This document shows, in pieces, positions 25,627-34,331 of a stretch of DNA of 64,000 bases (within the stretch, counting starts at the first letter, position 1; each line of letters starts with the position of its first letter). The notes below the pieces were generated by a model. It saw nothing but the letters and a program-made list of their open reading frames with translations, was not told the DNA's origin and made no database searches. Location of the stretch: positions 1-64,000 of the forward strand of contig NZ_JACJRS010000008.1 of NCBI RefSeq assembly GCF_014697375.1, given 5' to 3'. The position numbers and the translations under genes were made by a program. Source of the DNA: Phormidium sp. FACHB-1136 (GTDB taxonomy: Bacteria > Cyanobacteriota > Cyanobacteriia > Phormidesmidales > Phormidesmidaceae).

Positions 25627-26046
25627 ATGACGACCAAGACCATTGTGCTACAACAGCTTTGTGGCCATCGATTTGTAGGGCAAAACGAGACCGGGGATCG
25701 GATTTTGGTGGATGGCGACCAGCCCGCCATTGGCCCCAAACCCACCGACCTGTTGCTAGCCGCCTTGGGGTCTTGCACCGCCTACGATGTGATTGACATT
25801 ATGGCCAAAAAACGCCAGCCCCTCGCCCGCTACCGCATCGAAGTGACGGGCACCCAAGCCGACACCCATCCCCGCCGCTTTACCCACATCACCGTGACCC
25901 ACTATGGGGCTGGCCCAGCGGTGACCGAATCCGCCCTAGCGCGATCCGCCGAACTGTCCCATAGCCGCTACTGTGCCGTGGCCGCTAGCCTCAACGCCGA
26001 CATTGTGGTCAACACGGTGGTGGAACCCTGGAAAGACGACGCCTAG
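25627..26046 (+). CDS. OsmC/Ohr-family peroxidase-like protein
   Basis: OsmC-family proteins are dimeric thiol enzymes that reduce organic hydroperoxides. The 139-residue protein shows the typical GPKPTDLLLAALGSCTAYDV block with Cys50 and the second block ELSHSRYCAVAASL with Cys116, the two active-site cysteines. The sequence is closer to the OsmC-like YhfA group than to Ohr, so the substrate is uncertain. It is followed by a 250-bp gap before an OmpR-type regulator. Confidence 0.88.
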   Translation: MTTKTIVLQQLCGHRFVGQNETGDRILVDGDQPAIGPKPTDLLLAALGSCTAYDVIDIMAKKRQPLARYRIEVTGTQADTHPRRFTHITVTHYGAGPAVTESALARSAELSHSRYCAVAASLNADIVVNTVVEPWKDDA

Positions 26047-26296
26047 GTCAGCCTTGCCGTTGCGGCCTAGCCCAGAAAAGGGACATGGGCATGGGTTTTT
26101 ACGGAGATTAGCATGGCATCTTCATAAACATCTCTAGTAAGCTAGGGAATTATGCGGCCAGTGATGGCGGAAATGGTGCAAAACCCTGGAAGAATGTTAC
26201 GCTATCTTGCCCTTTCCTAGGATAAGGGCCAAGGAATCGCCTGCGGTTCCCTCTAAAAGTTTATCCTTGCAGCCCACTTAGACCAAAGGTGTAACC

Positions 26297-27016
26297 ATGG
26301 CGGAGGCCAAAATCCTGGTTGTTGACGACGATCCTGCCATTCGCAACTTGATTTACCGCTTTTTGGCGAAGCAGAACTACACGATGGAGGCCGCTGAGGA
26401 CGGGAAAAAGGCGCTGGCGCTGTTTGAGCAGTTTACCCCCGACCTGGTCATTCTAGACGTGAACCTACCCGACACCAACGGCTACGACCTCTGCAAGGAG
26501 ATGCAGTCGCGCACGGGGGTGTTTGTGCTGATGCTAACCAGTCGCACCGACGAAGCGGACAAAATTCGTGGGTTTTCGGAGGGGGCCGACGACTACCTGA
26601 CCAAGCCCTTTAGCCTGCTGGAATTGGAGGTGCGGGTGGGGGCCATCCTCAAGCGCCAACGTCCGGTCACCAATGCCGAACAGCAGTGTCTCACCTTTAA
26701 TCGCCTGGTGATCGACCCGGTGCGGCGGGAGGTGATGCTGCGGGATGAGATGGTGCCCCTGACCGCCCTGGAGTTTGACCTGTTGCACTTTTTGGCCAGC
26801 CATCCGGGGCGGGTGTGGCGACGGGCCGAACTGATCCAAAAGGTGTGGGACTACGACTATGTGGGCGACCAGCGGGTGGTCGATGTCCATGTGGGCCAAA
26901 TCCGCAAAAAAATTGAGAAGGATACCAATGAGCCCGCCCTGATCCAAACGGTGCGGGGGGTGGGCTACAAATTCGAGCCCCCCGAGGGTGGCGGGGATGC
27001 CCAGGTTTCGGCCTAG
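26297..27016 (+). CDS. OmpR/PhoB-family response regulator
   Basis: The 239-residue protein has an N-terminal receiver (residues 1-120; acidic pair DDD at 10-12, phosphoacceptor Asp54 in VILDVN, and Lys in TKPFSLLE) and a C-terminal winged helix (about 135-232) ending with the motif VVDVHVGQIRKKIE and VRGVGYKFE. It is neither RpaA nor RpaB by its receiver sequence. No histidine kinase gene adjoins it, so it is an orphan. The next gene, hetZ, is convergent (22-bp gap). Target genes are unknown. Confidence 0.92.
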   Translation: MAEAKILVVDDDPAIRNLIYRFLAKQNYTMEAAEDGKKALALFEQFTPDLVILDVNLPDTNGYDLCKEMQSRTGVFVLMLTSRTDEADKIRGFSEGADDYLTKPFSLLELEVRVGAILKRQRPVTNAEQQCLTFNRLVIDPVRREVMLRDEMVPLTALEFDLLHFLASHPGRVWRRAELIQKVWDYDYVGDQRVVDVHVGQIRKKIEKDTNEPALIQTVRGVGYKFEPPEGGGDAQVSA

Positions 27017-27037
27017 GGGCATCGGATTGCCGCCCAC

Positions 27038-28273
27038 CTAGGGTTTATCCTCCGCCCGCGTTCCTTGGTTGCGATAGTCCCAGGCTCCCTTGAGCAATTT
27101 GCTCCAGGTGCGGTGGACTTTTTTGGGCGTCCAGCCTAGGGTTTGGGCAAGGTCGGCATCATCGGCTTGGCCTTGGCGGCGTTTGAGGTCAATCAACCGC
27201 CGTTGATCGGCGGGCAGACTGGCCAAAAAGCCCTGCCATTGATCCGGCGTCATCCCCAGGCTGGCCTCCAGGTTGGCCCCAAGCCACTGGTGGACCAAAT
27301 CCCACTCGTGCTGCTGGGAAAATTTTTCGACGTGGTACTTAAACCGCTGCTGTAGGTAGTCTCGCTGGCGGGGGGAAAGGCCCAGAATGTCGTCAATTTC
27401 GGCGGCGGAGCAATCCTCCAGCTTCAGCACCAAATAATCGATGCAGTCCGTCTGGTTTTGGGCTTTAAAGTAATCCACCAGGGCGTTAATCACCCGGTCT
27501 CGCATGACGGCTTCCCCCGGATCGTAGGCGTCGGTTTTGAGTTTTTCGCGAACCTGCTGCACCACGGAACTACGGGCATAGGTTTCCGCCTCCTCCAACT
27601 TCGCCCCCTCGCTCACCAGGCCCATATCCACGGCGGTTTCGGCGGGCTGACGACGGCTAAAGGCTTGGGCACGGAGCACAATCAACTGCTGGCTCTGGCG
27701 ACCGGGTAGGGCAATGCGGCGTTTGGCATACTGCTCGCTAAAGGCCATGTATTCCGCCAGTTCCAACTGGGTACGTGGCGTGTAGGTGGTGGGCAGATGG
27801 TGTTCCCGTCGAAAGGCATTCAGCACCTCGATGTAAAAGGTTTGCATGAAGTCTTCAATCAGGGCGTAGCGACCCTGGAAGCTGAGGTAGCTTTCCTTGG
27901 GGGCCACATGGCGATAGACGATGGCGCTGAGGCTGCTGTGGAGATCCACCCGCCCCTGGCGAGATCCCGCCTCGTAGTAGGTCAAGCATTTATCGACCCG
28001 GTGACGCACCAAGGCCTGCTGCCAGTGGTGCACATCTCCCGACGCCTGAATGCGGTCACTGCGATGGCAAATGCGATCCACCTCCGCCGCCAGCCGCGCC
28101 GCCACGCCCCCTAGCCCACCGGGCCGACGACCGAGGCGATTCTCAAAGAGCTGGTCAATGGCCTGGGTCAATGCCCCTAACTCCCCGCCCACTGGCTCAG
28201 GGGAGGAATGGGAGGGAGGGGGAGACCCTGGGGGAAATGCCGCCATAGTACAGCCAGTAGATGCAGTCTTCAT
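27038..28273 (-). CDS. hetZ: HetZ-family protein
   Basis: HetZ is a DNA-binding regulator required for early heterocyst differentiation in Anabaena; relatives also occur in filamentous species without heterocysts. The 411 residues show the family signature ARLAAEVDRICHRSDRIQAS, LHSSLSAIVYRHVAP, RYALIEDFMQTFYIEVLNAF, RRIALPGRQSQQLIVLRAQA and LGLSPRQRDYLQQRFKYHVE. The last looks like a sigma-like helix-turn-helix. The first 40 residues are Pro/Ser-rich and variable. In Anabaena hetZ is near patU3 and hetP; neither is seen here. Its role in this organism is not known. Confidence 0.85.
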   Translation of the reverse strand: MKTASTGCTMAAFPPGSPPPSHSSPEPVGGELGALTQAIDQLFENRLGRRPGGLGGVAARLAAEVDRICHRSDRIQASGDVHHWQQALVRHRVDKCLTYYEAGSRQGRVDLHSSLSAIVYRHVAPKESYLSFQGRYALIEDFMQTFYIEVLNAFRREHHLPTTYTPRTQLELAEYMAFSEQYAKRRIALPGRQSQQLIVLRAQAFSRRQPAETAVDMGLVSEGAKLEEAETYARSSVVQQVREKLKTDAYDPGEAVMRDRVINALVDYFKAQNQTDCIDYLVLKLEDCSAAEIDDILGLSPRQRDYLQQRFKYHVEKFSQQHEWDLVHQWLGANLEASLGMTPDQWQGFLASLPADQRRLIDLKRRQGQADDADLAQTLGWTPKKVHRTWSKLLKGAWDYRNQGTRAEDKP

Positions 28274-28865
28274 AGATACCCAATCCTAGCAACGACACCG
28301 AAAGGAGAACCATCCCGGCGAAAATTGCGCCGTGGTCATCTGTTCTATCAGCATCCTCAATCTGGCCCAGGGAATTTCGGCGGGCCTGTGTCAGTGATGA
28401 AATTGGCTTCCGGACGGCATCTCATCGACCCTGAATCGGTTTTTGTCCCTGGCCTTGGCCTCTTGCGCCCAACGTAACAACTTGTGAATGACCGGGCTCC
28501 GTAGCCTCCTCCGTGACCTAAGTAGATACGCTGGGTCATGGGGCTGTTTGTAACCAAGCCGTTACTACGGCCCGTCTGTAGCCCCGATTTTTCCCCTCGC
28601 CTCTCCGTATTACGGAAGCCTCCCTCCCTTCGCTGACGGTTATACCTAGGCCGTAGTAGCGAACGGCTGGGAAAAGGTGAGGATGGCAAAGCGGCCAGTG
28701 TCTCAGACAATGGGCATGGGCGGTCGCCCATTGTCTGGGACGGGGTGTCATAAACCTTTAAGTTTGCGCTGCATATTTTCCGTCAATATCGGGCAACTTA
28801 GAGATGGGCTGAGATTAAGGATGACCCGCACCGTACTGTCTGCACCGCATTTTACGAGGCTAACA
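28274..28865. other. Long leader before the receiver gene cluster
   Basis: No gene is supported. The segment is bounded by the hetZ start (minus strand) and the first receiver gene (plus strand), so it should contain both promoters. It contains the hairpin at 28701-28740. Confidence 0.5.
28701..28740 (+). promoter_or_regulatory. Stable hairpin in the 5' leader of the receiver gene cluster
   Basis: CAGACAATGGGC (28704-28715) and GCCCATTGTCTG (28726-28737) pair exactly, and a G-U plus two more pairs extend the stem to 15. The loop is 10 bases. It ends about 125 bp before the first ATG (28866). No T-run follows, so it may be an RNA-level control element or a protein-binding palindrome. Confidence 0.45.
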
Positions 28866-29555
28866 ATGACTAAAATTCTGGTAATTGAGGACGAAAAAGG
28901 GGTTCAAGATAATGTCATTGATATCCTCCAACTGGAAGGATTCAAGGTGATTTCGGCGGATAACGGCTTGTTGGGTGTGCTGATGGCGCGGGCCGAGCAG
29001 CCCAATTTGATTATCTGCGACATTATGATGCCCGAACTGGATGGCTACGGGGTGCTAGAACAACTGCGTCAGGATCCCACTACGGCCACCATTCCCTTCA
29101 TCTTTTTAACCGCCAAGGCCGAAACGGTGGATCTGCGTCAGGGGATGGAATCGGGGGCCGATGACTACTTAACCAAGCCCTTTACCCCTCTAGAACTGAG
29201 AAAAGCCGTTGCCGTTCGCTTGCAAAAGCAGGCTGTGATGATGGAAAAATACAATCAGGAGCGGGAGCGGGCCTTGAAGTATCAGCGAGAGGTACAGGAA
29301 CGACAAACCCTGATTGAAACCCAGGAGGACTTTCTGCGCAAGATCATTGTCGATTTGCGGGATCCCCTCTCCAATATCAACATTGCCATTCAACTCTTGG
29401 CCACTAGCGAGGATGAGGCGGTGCGGGAACGCTACCTGAATATTCTCAGGGAAGAATGTTCGCGGGAGATTATGATGCTAAACCAGATGTCCCAACTGCA
29501 AGACCTGATTTCTCCCAAGAACCTCAAACTCCTGAGCCAATTCAAGCTCATTTAA
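28866..29555 (+). CDS. Receiver protein with a histidine-kinase-like dimerisation stub (REC-DHp*)
   Basis: The 229-residue protein has a full receiver domain (1-120; phosphoacceptor Asp52 in LIICDIMMP; Lys104), a coiled coil (about 118-158) and a final 70-residue segment FLRKIIVDLRDPLSNINIAI and onward. That segment matches the HisKA dimerisation helix, but where kinases have SHELRTPL it has IVDLRDPL: the phosphoacceptor histidine is absent. The catalytic ATPase domain is also absent. It therefore cannot be a kinase. It may bind the dimerisation helices of the third gene's product. It is the first of three similar receiver genes on the same strand; the start at 28866 is the family start. Confidence 0.85.
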   Translation: MTKILVIEDEKGVQDNVIDILQLEGFKVISADNGLLGVLMARAEQPNLIICDIMMPELDGYGVLEQLRQDPTTATIPFIFLTAKAETVDLRQGMESGADDYLTKPFTPLELRKAVAVRLQKQAVMMEKYNQERERALKYQREVQERQTLIETQEDFLRKIIVDLRDPLSNINIAIQLLATSEDEAVRERYLNILREECSREIMMLNQMSQLQDLISPKNLKLLSQFKLI

Positions 29556-29607
29556 TCCGGGAGATCAATCCGTTGTTTGTATCGTTTGGTAACGCCCTAG
29601 AGGCTCC

Positions 29608-31338
29608 ATGACAAAAATTCTAATTATTGAAGATGAACCCTTCATCCGGGAAAATCTGGAGGATATTCTGAGCCTAGAGGGGTTTGAGACCTTGGCCGCC
29701 ACCGATGGCCTTGTGGGGATTCAACTGGCGCAGCAAGCCCTACCGGATTTGATCATTTGCGACATTATGATGCCCTACGGAGACGGCTATGACGTGATTA
29801 CCGCCCTGCGGGAAGTCCCCCAAACCGAAGCCATTCCGTTTATTTTCCTTACGGCCAAAGCCGACCGGGCCAGCCTCCGCCAGGGCATGACCCTAGGGGC
29901 GGACGACTACCTCACCAAACCCTTTACCCCCCAGGAGGTGCTGGAATCGGTGCGGGCGCGGCTGAGGAAAGCCACGGCCCAAACCCAGCTTTACCAAAGC
30001 CAAATCCACCATCTGTCTACCGAACTGGAATTTCACCGTGCCCACGATGCCCTCACGGGGTTGCCCAACCGGGTGGCCCTCGCCGCTTGCTTTCAAACCC
30101 TTATTACCCGCATCCGAGGAACGCAGCAACATCTTGCCCTGCTCTATTTCACCTTTGACCAGTTGGCCTCTATTCGAGCGGCCCTCGGATCCGATCTCAG
30201 TGTGGCCCTGGTGCAGCAGATTGGCCAACGGTTAACCGCTGCCTCCCAGGGCGGGGGCATGGCCTACATCAGCGATCACCAGTTCGCCATGGTGATGGGG
30301 CCAAGTCCTACCCTGTCCCAGGCCCAGACCTGGGCCGAGGCGGTGGCCCAGGTGTTCGATGCCCCCATTACCCTGGAGGATCACAATCTCTTTCTCATCC
30401 CCAAAATTGGGGTGGCGATCTATCCCCAGGATGGGGTCAGCTTCGACACGCTACTGCTGGAGGCGGAAATGGCCGCGACGGGGTTGCCAGAACAGGGAGA
30501 TCGGCCCGTCAGTTTCTATTCGACCGATTTACATCAGCAGGTGAAGTATCGCTTTTCCATGGAGGCCGACCTCCACCATGCCCTAGACCGCCAGGAGTTC
30601 CAGATCTACTACCAGCCCCAGATTGATCTCAAAACCCAAACCCTGGCGGGGGCCGAGGCGCTGATGCGATGGTTTCATCCGGTGCGGGGGAATATTTCTC
30701 CGGCCCACTTTATCCCCATTGCCGAGGCAACAGACCTGATGGTGCCCATCGGGGAATGGGTCTTGCGCACCGCCTGTGAACAGGTGCAGCGGTGGCCCCA
30801 CTACCCCACCAATGCCCTGATCTCCGTGAACCTTTCCCCACGGCAGTTTGCGGCCCCCGACCTACGGGAAACCATCACCCAGGTGTTGGCCCAAACGGGG
30901 CTGCCCCCCCATCGTCTGGAGTTGGAAATTACCGAAACGGTGCTGATGCAGGATACCAGTTTGGCCCAGCACCTCCTCCGAGATCTGAAGGACAGCGGCA
31001 TTCACATTGCCATTGATGATTTTGGGGTGGGCTATTCTTCGTTTCAATACCTCAGCCAGTTTGCCCTCAGTACCCTCAAAATTGATCGGTGCTTTGTGCA
31101 TCATTTGGCCTCTCGCCCTAAAAACCAGACCCTGGTCGCGGCCATGATTCAGATGGCCCATGATCTGGGGCTGAAGGTGGTGGCCGAAGGGGTAGAAACC
31201 GAAGCCGACCTGGCCTGTTTGCAGTCCATTGAGTGCGACATTGTCCAGGGCTACTGGTATAGCCCACCGCTCAGCGCCGAAGCCTTTGAACAGGGCTATG
31301 CGGCCACCCCATCGGCCACCCGACAGTCTTTGCGGTAG
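29608..31338 (+). CDS. Response regulator with degenerate GGDEF and intact EAL domain
   Basis: The 576-residue protein has a receiver (1-120; Asp52 in LIICDIMMP), a short coiled coil, a GGDEF-like domain (about 140-295) and an EAL domain (about 315-565). In the cyclase domain the GGDEF signature is replaced by SDHQF (222-226), so diguanylate cyclase activity is unlikely. The EAL domain keeps EAL (350-352), SVNLS, LEITET, DDFG (471-474) and AEGVE (526-530), so c-di-GMP phosphodiesterase activity is expected. It would lower c-di-GMP when its receiver is phosphorylated; the signal is unknown. It follows the first receiver gene by 52 bp. Confidence 0.92.
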   Translation: MTKILIIEDEPFIRENLEDILSLEGFETLAATDGLVGIQLAQQALPDLIICDIMMPYGDGYDVITALREVPQTEAIPFIFLTAKADRASLRQGMTLGADDYLTKPFTPQEVLESVRARLRKATAQTQLYQSQIHHLSTELEFHRAHDALTGLPNRVALAACFQTLITRIRGTQQHLALLYFTFDQLASIRAALGSDLSVALVQQIGQRLTAASQGGGMAYISDHQFAMVMGPSPTLSQAQTWAEAVAQVFDAPITLEDHNLFLIPKIGVAIYPQDGVSFDTLLLEAEMAATGLPEQGDRPVSFYSTDLHQQVKYRFSMEADLHHALDRQEFQIYYQPQIDLKTQTLAGAEALMRWFHPVRGNISPAHFIPIAEATDLMVPIGEWVLRTACEQVQRWPHYPTNALISVNLSPRQFAAPDLRETITQVLAQTGLPPHRLELEITETVLMQDTSLAQHLLRDLKDSGIHIAIDDFGVGYSSFQYLSQFALSTLKIDRCFVHHLASRPKNQTLVAAMIQMAHDLGLKVVAEGVETEADLACLQSIECDIVQGYWYSPPLSAEAFEQGYAATPSATRQSLR

Positions 31339-31504
31339 TTGGGCTGGCCATGGTTCCCCTATCCATCTCGGTGCTTGGGTCACGCTGTTCCTGGCGTTGG
31401 CCCCCGTCTAAACCCAACGCGAAACAACGTTCAACAGCGCGACCCCCAGCGCGACCCATCGATCTAAATTCCCTGTAGTGTTCCAATCAAGGACGACCCA
31501 CACC

Positions 31505-32635
31505 ATGAAAAAGATTTTAGTCATCGAAGATGATCTTCAGGTTCAAGACAATATCTACGACATTTTGAGCCTGGAGGATTTCTATACCGTCACCGCCTCA
31601 GACGGAGCCGAGGGGCTAGCCCTCGCTAAGGAGGAAAAGCCCGATCTGATCATCTGCGACATTATGATGCCCCAGATGGATGGCTATGCGGTGCTTGCCG
31701 CCCTGCGCGATGCTGAAGAAACGGCGGCTATTCCCTTTATCTTTCTTACCGCCAAGGCCGACCGGGCCGATCTGCGCCAGGGAATGGCCCTCGGAGCTGA
31801 TGACTACCTGACCAAACCCTTCACCCCCGATGAACTGCGTCAGGCCGTGGCCGCTCGCCTTGCCCGCCAAGAAAACCAGCAGCAACAAACCCAGCGCCAG
31901 GTGGATAAGCTGCGGGACACCATTTCCTACGCCCTGCCCTACGAACTCAACACCCCCCTAGTTGGCATTATCAATGGCGCACACCTGCTGCGCACGGGCT
32001 ACAGCACCATGGATAAGAAGGAAATTGAGGAACTCCTGGATGCCATTGAAACCTCCGGCAACAAACTCTACTCCCTCATTCAGAACTTCATTACCTACGC
32101 CGATCTGGAACTGGCTACCGCCAACCCCGAAACCGTCGAGAAACTGCGGCAGCGCACCGAACCCTGCCTCACCACCCCCATCATCCAAGCCGCCGCCCTG
32201 CAAAAGGCCAAGGAGGTCAACCGTCAGGCCGATCTTCAGCTTGAACTGGAGGATGCCTACGTTGCTATTTCCGACTGGCGGCTGAAAAAAGTAGTGCAAG
32301 AAATTGTGGATAATGCCTTTAAGTTTTCCCCCGCCGGGAACCCGGTTAAGGTGATTAGCCGCATTCAAGAGGCCCATCTGCATCTTTTTGTGATTGACCA
32401 AGGTCGGGGGATGGATGCAGATCAAGTTCGCGCCATTGGGGCCTATATGCAGTTCCATCGCCAGATCTACGAACGTCCCGGCAATGGTCTGGGCCTTGCC
32501 ATCGCCAAACTCACGATGGCCCTCTATGGCGGTGAACTCGACATCGAAAGCTTTGTGGGCCAGCAAACCACCGTCCGCATGACCCTCCCCATCGCCCAGG
32601 ATGTTGTCCATAGCAACGGCCATTCGGTGGCCTAG
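31505..32635 (+). CDS. Receiver-histidine-kinase hybrid with His-to-Tyr change at the phosphoacceptor site
   Basis: The 376-residue protein has a receiver (1-120; Asp52), a Gln-rich coiled coil (about 118-138), a HisKA-like helix pair and a HATPase domain (about 240-365). The usual dimerisation motif xPHELRTPL reads LPYELNTPL, with Tyr146 (codon TAC at 31940-31942) in place of the phosphorylated His. The ATP-binding domain looks intact: N-box QEIVDNAFKF, G1 DQGRGM and G2 GNGLGLAIA. It can probably bind ATP but not autophosphorylate. The ATG at 31505 is the family start. It is third in the receiver cluster, 166 bp after the EAL gene. The protein could act as an ATP-controlled scaffold. Confidence 0.9.
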   Translation: MKKILVIEDDLQVQDNIYDILSLEDFYTVTASDGAEGLALAKEEKPDLIICDIMMPQMDGYAVLAALRDAEETAAIPFIFLTAKADRADLRQGMALGADDYLTKPFTPDELRQAVAARLARQENQQQQTQRQVDKLRDTISYALPYELNTPLVGIINGAHLLRTGYSTMDKKEIEELLDAIETSGNKLYSLIQNFITYADLELATANPETVEKLRQRTEPCLTTPIIQAAALQKAKEVNRQADLQLELEDAYVAISDWRLKKVVQEIVDNAFKFSPAGNPVKVISRIQEAHLHLFVIDQGRGMDADQVRAIGAYMQFHRQIYERPGNGLGLAIAKLTMALYGGELDIESFVGQQTTVRMTLPIAQDVVHSNGHSVA

Positions 32636-32726
32636 GGTCATCGGCCACGTCGCCAGCGGGCGAGGTTATCTCGCCCCTACCGTGGGTTAGGTAACGTCCC
32701 CTACAATTCCGAAGGGATGGGATCGG
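32636..32726. repeat. Short dispersed palindrome (family E)
   Basis: CAGCGGGCGAGGTTATCTCG followed by CCCCTAC at about 32652-32680: GGGCGAG pairs with CTCGCCC. The same core appears near 23221 and 53428. It could also act as the terminator structure of the receiver cluster, but has no T-run. Confidence 0.5.
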
Positions 32727-34331
32727 CTAGGGTGCCCCGTTGGCGGTGTAGAGGCGTTCCCAGTGGGGTTCTGCAAAATTGGCCAGCCACTCCCGGACAT
32801 GGTAGGTGGCACGGCAGTCGTCTTCGTTGTAGCGCAGGATGGCATCGAGGTAGGTGCGGTCTCCGGTTTCGGCCCAGGCGTTGTACCAACAGATGGACTG
32901 GGCACCGTTGGCCCCTTCGTCGCGCCAGTCGAAGCCCATCCAGCGGGCAATGTGCTTCAGGGCGTAGCTTTCGATGGGGAGGGTAACCCCGTCCGTCACG
33001 CACTTGTGAATATCAAAAAAACGGCTGAGTAGCGTGTCGATGTGGCGATTGTGGGTGCCGTAGCGTTGGCCCAATTTGCGCACCGTCTGGGCTTCGTAGG
33101 GGCAAAAGTGGTAGACCGGGGAGTCAGGATAGGCATGTACTAGGTCGAGGAAGTCCTTCCAGGCCCGTCGTTCTTCGGCGTGGCTTTCCGCTAGCAGGGC
33201 ATGAAAGGTCTCTTCTCCGGTGAGGCGGTTGACCACGAGCACCCCGTGCAGGTAAATCAGGTTTTGGTCGGGGGCAGATTCAATGTCGAAAAATAGCTCA
33301 ATTTCCGCCTCCGGTAAGTCCTCTGGCCAGAGGGGGAACCCATGGGGGGATTGGGAATCGGTGCGGGGGATGGCGCGGTTGTCCATTAGGGCTTGGGCTT
33401 GGTGCACCAGCTTTTCGGCCACGGGTTCGCCAAAGCCAGGGAGGGGGGCGAGGTAGGCAGGCGACGTTTGGGCGAGGGTGGCGACGGTGGTGATGTGGTG
33501 CTGGCGCAGAAACTCGTAGCGGGCGGGGGTCACTCCGGGCAGCAGGGACAGGTGGCGCTGGGCCTTGGCCTCGCCATAGCAATGGCCAAACCAGTGGCAG
33601 AGGTCGCAGCGGCTATGGGAAATAAACAGTTCCGGGGTCTGGGGCGATCTGAGGTCTTGCAGGCAGTGGTTGAGGGTGTCTTGCAACTTGAGTACCAGCC
33701 GCCCCAAATCGATGGGATACCGCTGACCATCACGCAGGGCCAAGTAACTGTGCTCCGGCCACACCCCCTGCACCCGCGACAGCACGTAGGCATGGTAGGT
33801 CGCCACCACTTGATAATCTAGCTTGGGCTTTTTGCCGAGCTTAATGTCGATGGGGGCGTAGGTCCAGTCTCCCCAGCAAGACCAGCCCGGTTGTTTAATC
33901 AGCAGGTCGGGCTGGCTGACGAACTGCACCTCCGCCACCGGGGAGGGCATGACCAACACCGCCCGGTGAATGGTCTCTACCCCTTGGGCCATCAAGTCGC
34001 GGGTGGCCTTGGCTCCAGCGGCCCAGTCGCCTGGATTAAACGGGGGCCGATGGATGGGTTGAAAGTCTTGCAAGACCTCGTGCCGATGGTCGGTGCTGTC
34101 CTGGCGCAGCTTCAACAAATAGTCGGAGGGGGGATCCTGCTGGCTGGGATCGCCATAGATGTCTAAAAAGGCCCGCCGATGGCAGCGCTGATAGTGAAAC
34201 AGCATCTCATCGGTGAGCCAGCGAATGTAGGACTGGGATTGTGGCGCGATAGCCTCAGCCGGAAACCTCAGGGGGCTTCCGGAACGCCCCCCGGCATGGC
34301 TACGTGATGGCAGGGGGGCACTAGCAGACAA
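32727..34331 (-). CDS. TM0106-type RecB-like putative nuclease with C-terminal exonuclease-like domain
   Basis: The 534-residue protein belongs to the TM0106 family of RecB-like nucleases. Its N-terminal part (about 30-265) has PDLLIK and IDIKLGKK, the D...ExK-like core of PD-(D/E)xK enzymes, and a CDLCHWFGHC cysteine cluster (about residue 240-250) that could hold an Fe-S cluster or zinc. The C-terminal part (about 345-525) is an RNase-H-fold 3'-5' exonuclease-like domain (ELFFDIES, YNEDDCRAT). The first 40 residues are low-complexity, so the true start could be later. It is a stand-alone gene. A repair role is inferred. Confidence 0.85.
   Translation of the reverse strand: MSASAPLPSRSHAGGRSGSPLRFPAEAIAPQSQSYIRWLTDEMLFHYQRCHRRAFLDIYGDPSQQDPPSDYLLKLRQDSTDHRHEVLQDFQPIHRPPFNPGDWAAGAKATRDLMAQGVETIHRAVLVMPSPVAEVQFVSQPDLLIKQPGWSCWGDWTYAPIDIKLGKKPKLDYQVVATYHAYVLSRVQGVWPEHSYLALRDGQRYPIDLGRLVLKLQDTLNHCLQDLRSPQTPELFISHSRCDLCHWFGHCYGEAKAQRHLSLLPGVTPARYEFLRQHHITTVATLAQTSPAYLAPLPGFGEPVAEKLVHQAQALMDNRAIPRTDSQSPHGFPLWPEDLPEAEIELFFDIESAPDQNLIYLHGVLVVNRLTGEETFHALLAESHAEERRAWKDFLDLVHAYPDSPVYHFCPYEAQTVRKLGQRYGTHNRHIDTLLSRFFDIHKCVTDGVTLPIESYALKHIARWMGFDWRDEGANGAQSICWYNAWAETGDRTYLDAILRYNEDDCRATYHVREWLANFAEPHWERLYTANGAP

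Noticed and set aside
31958-32641. 227-codon minus-strand frame over the receiver-kinase gene
   Set aside because: Antisense shadow of the conserved HATPase region.
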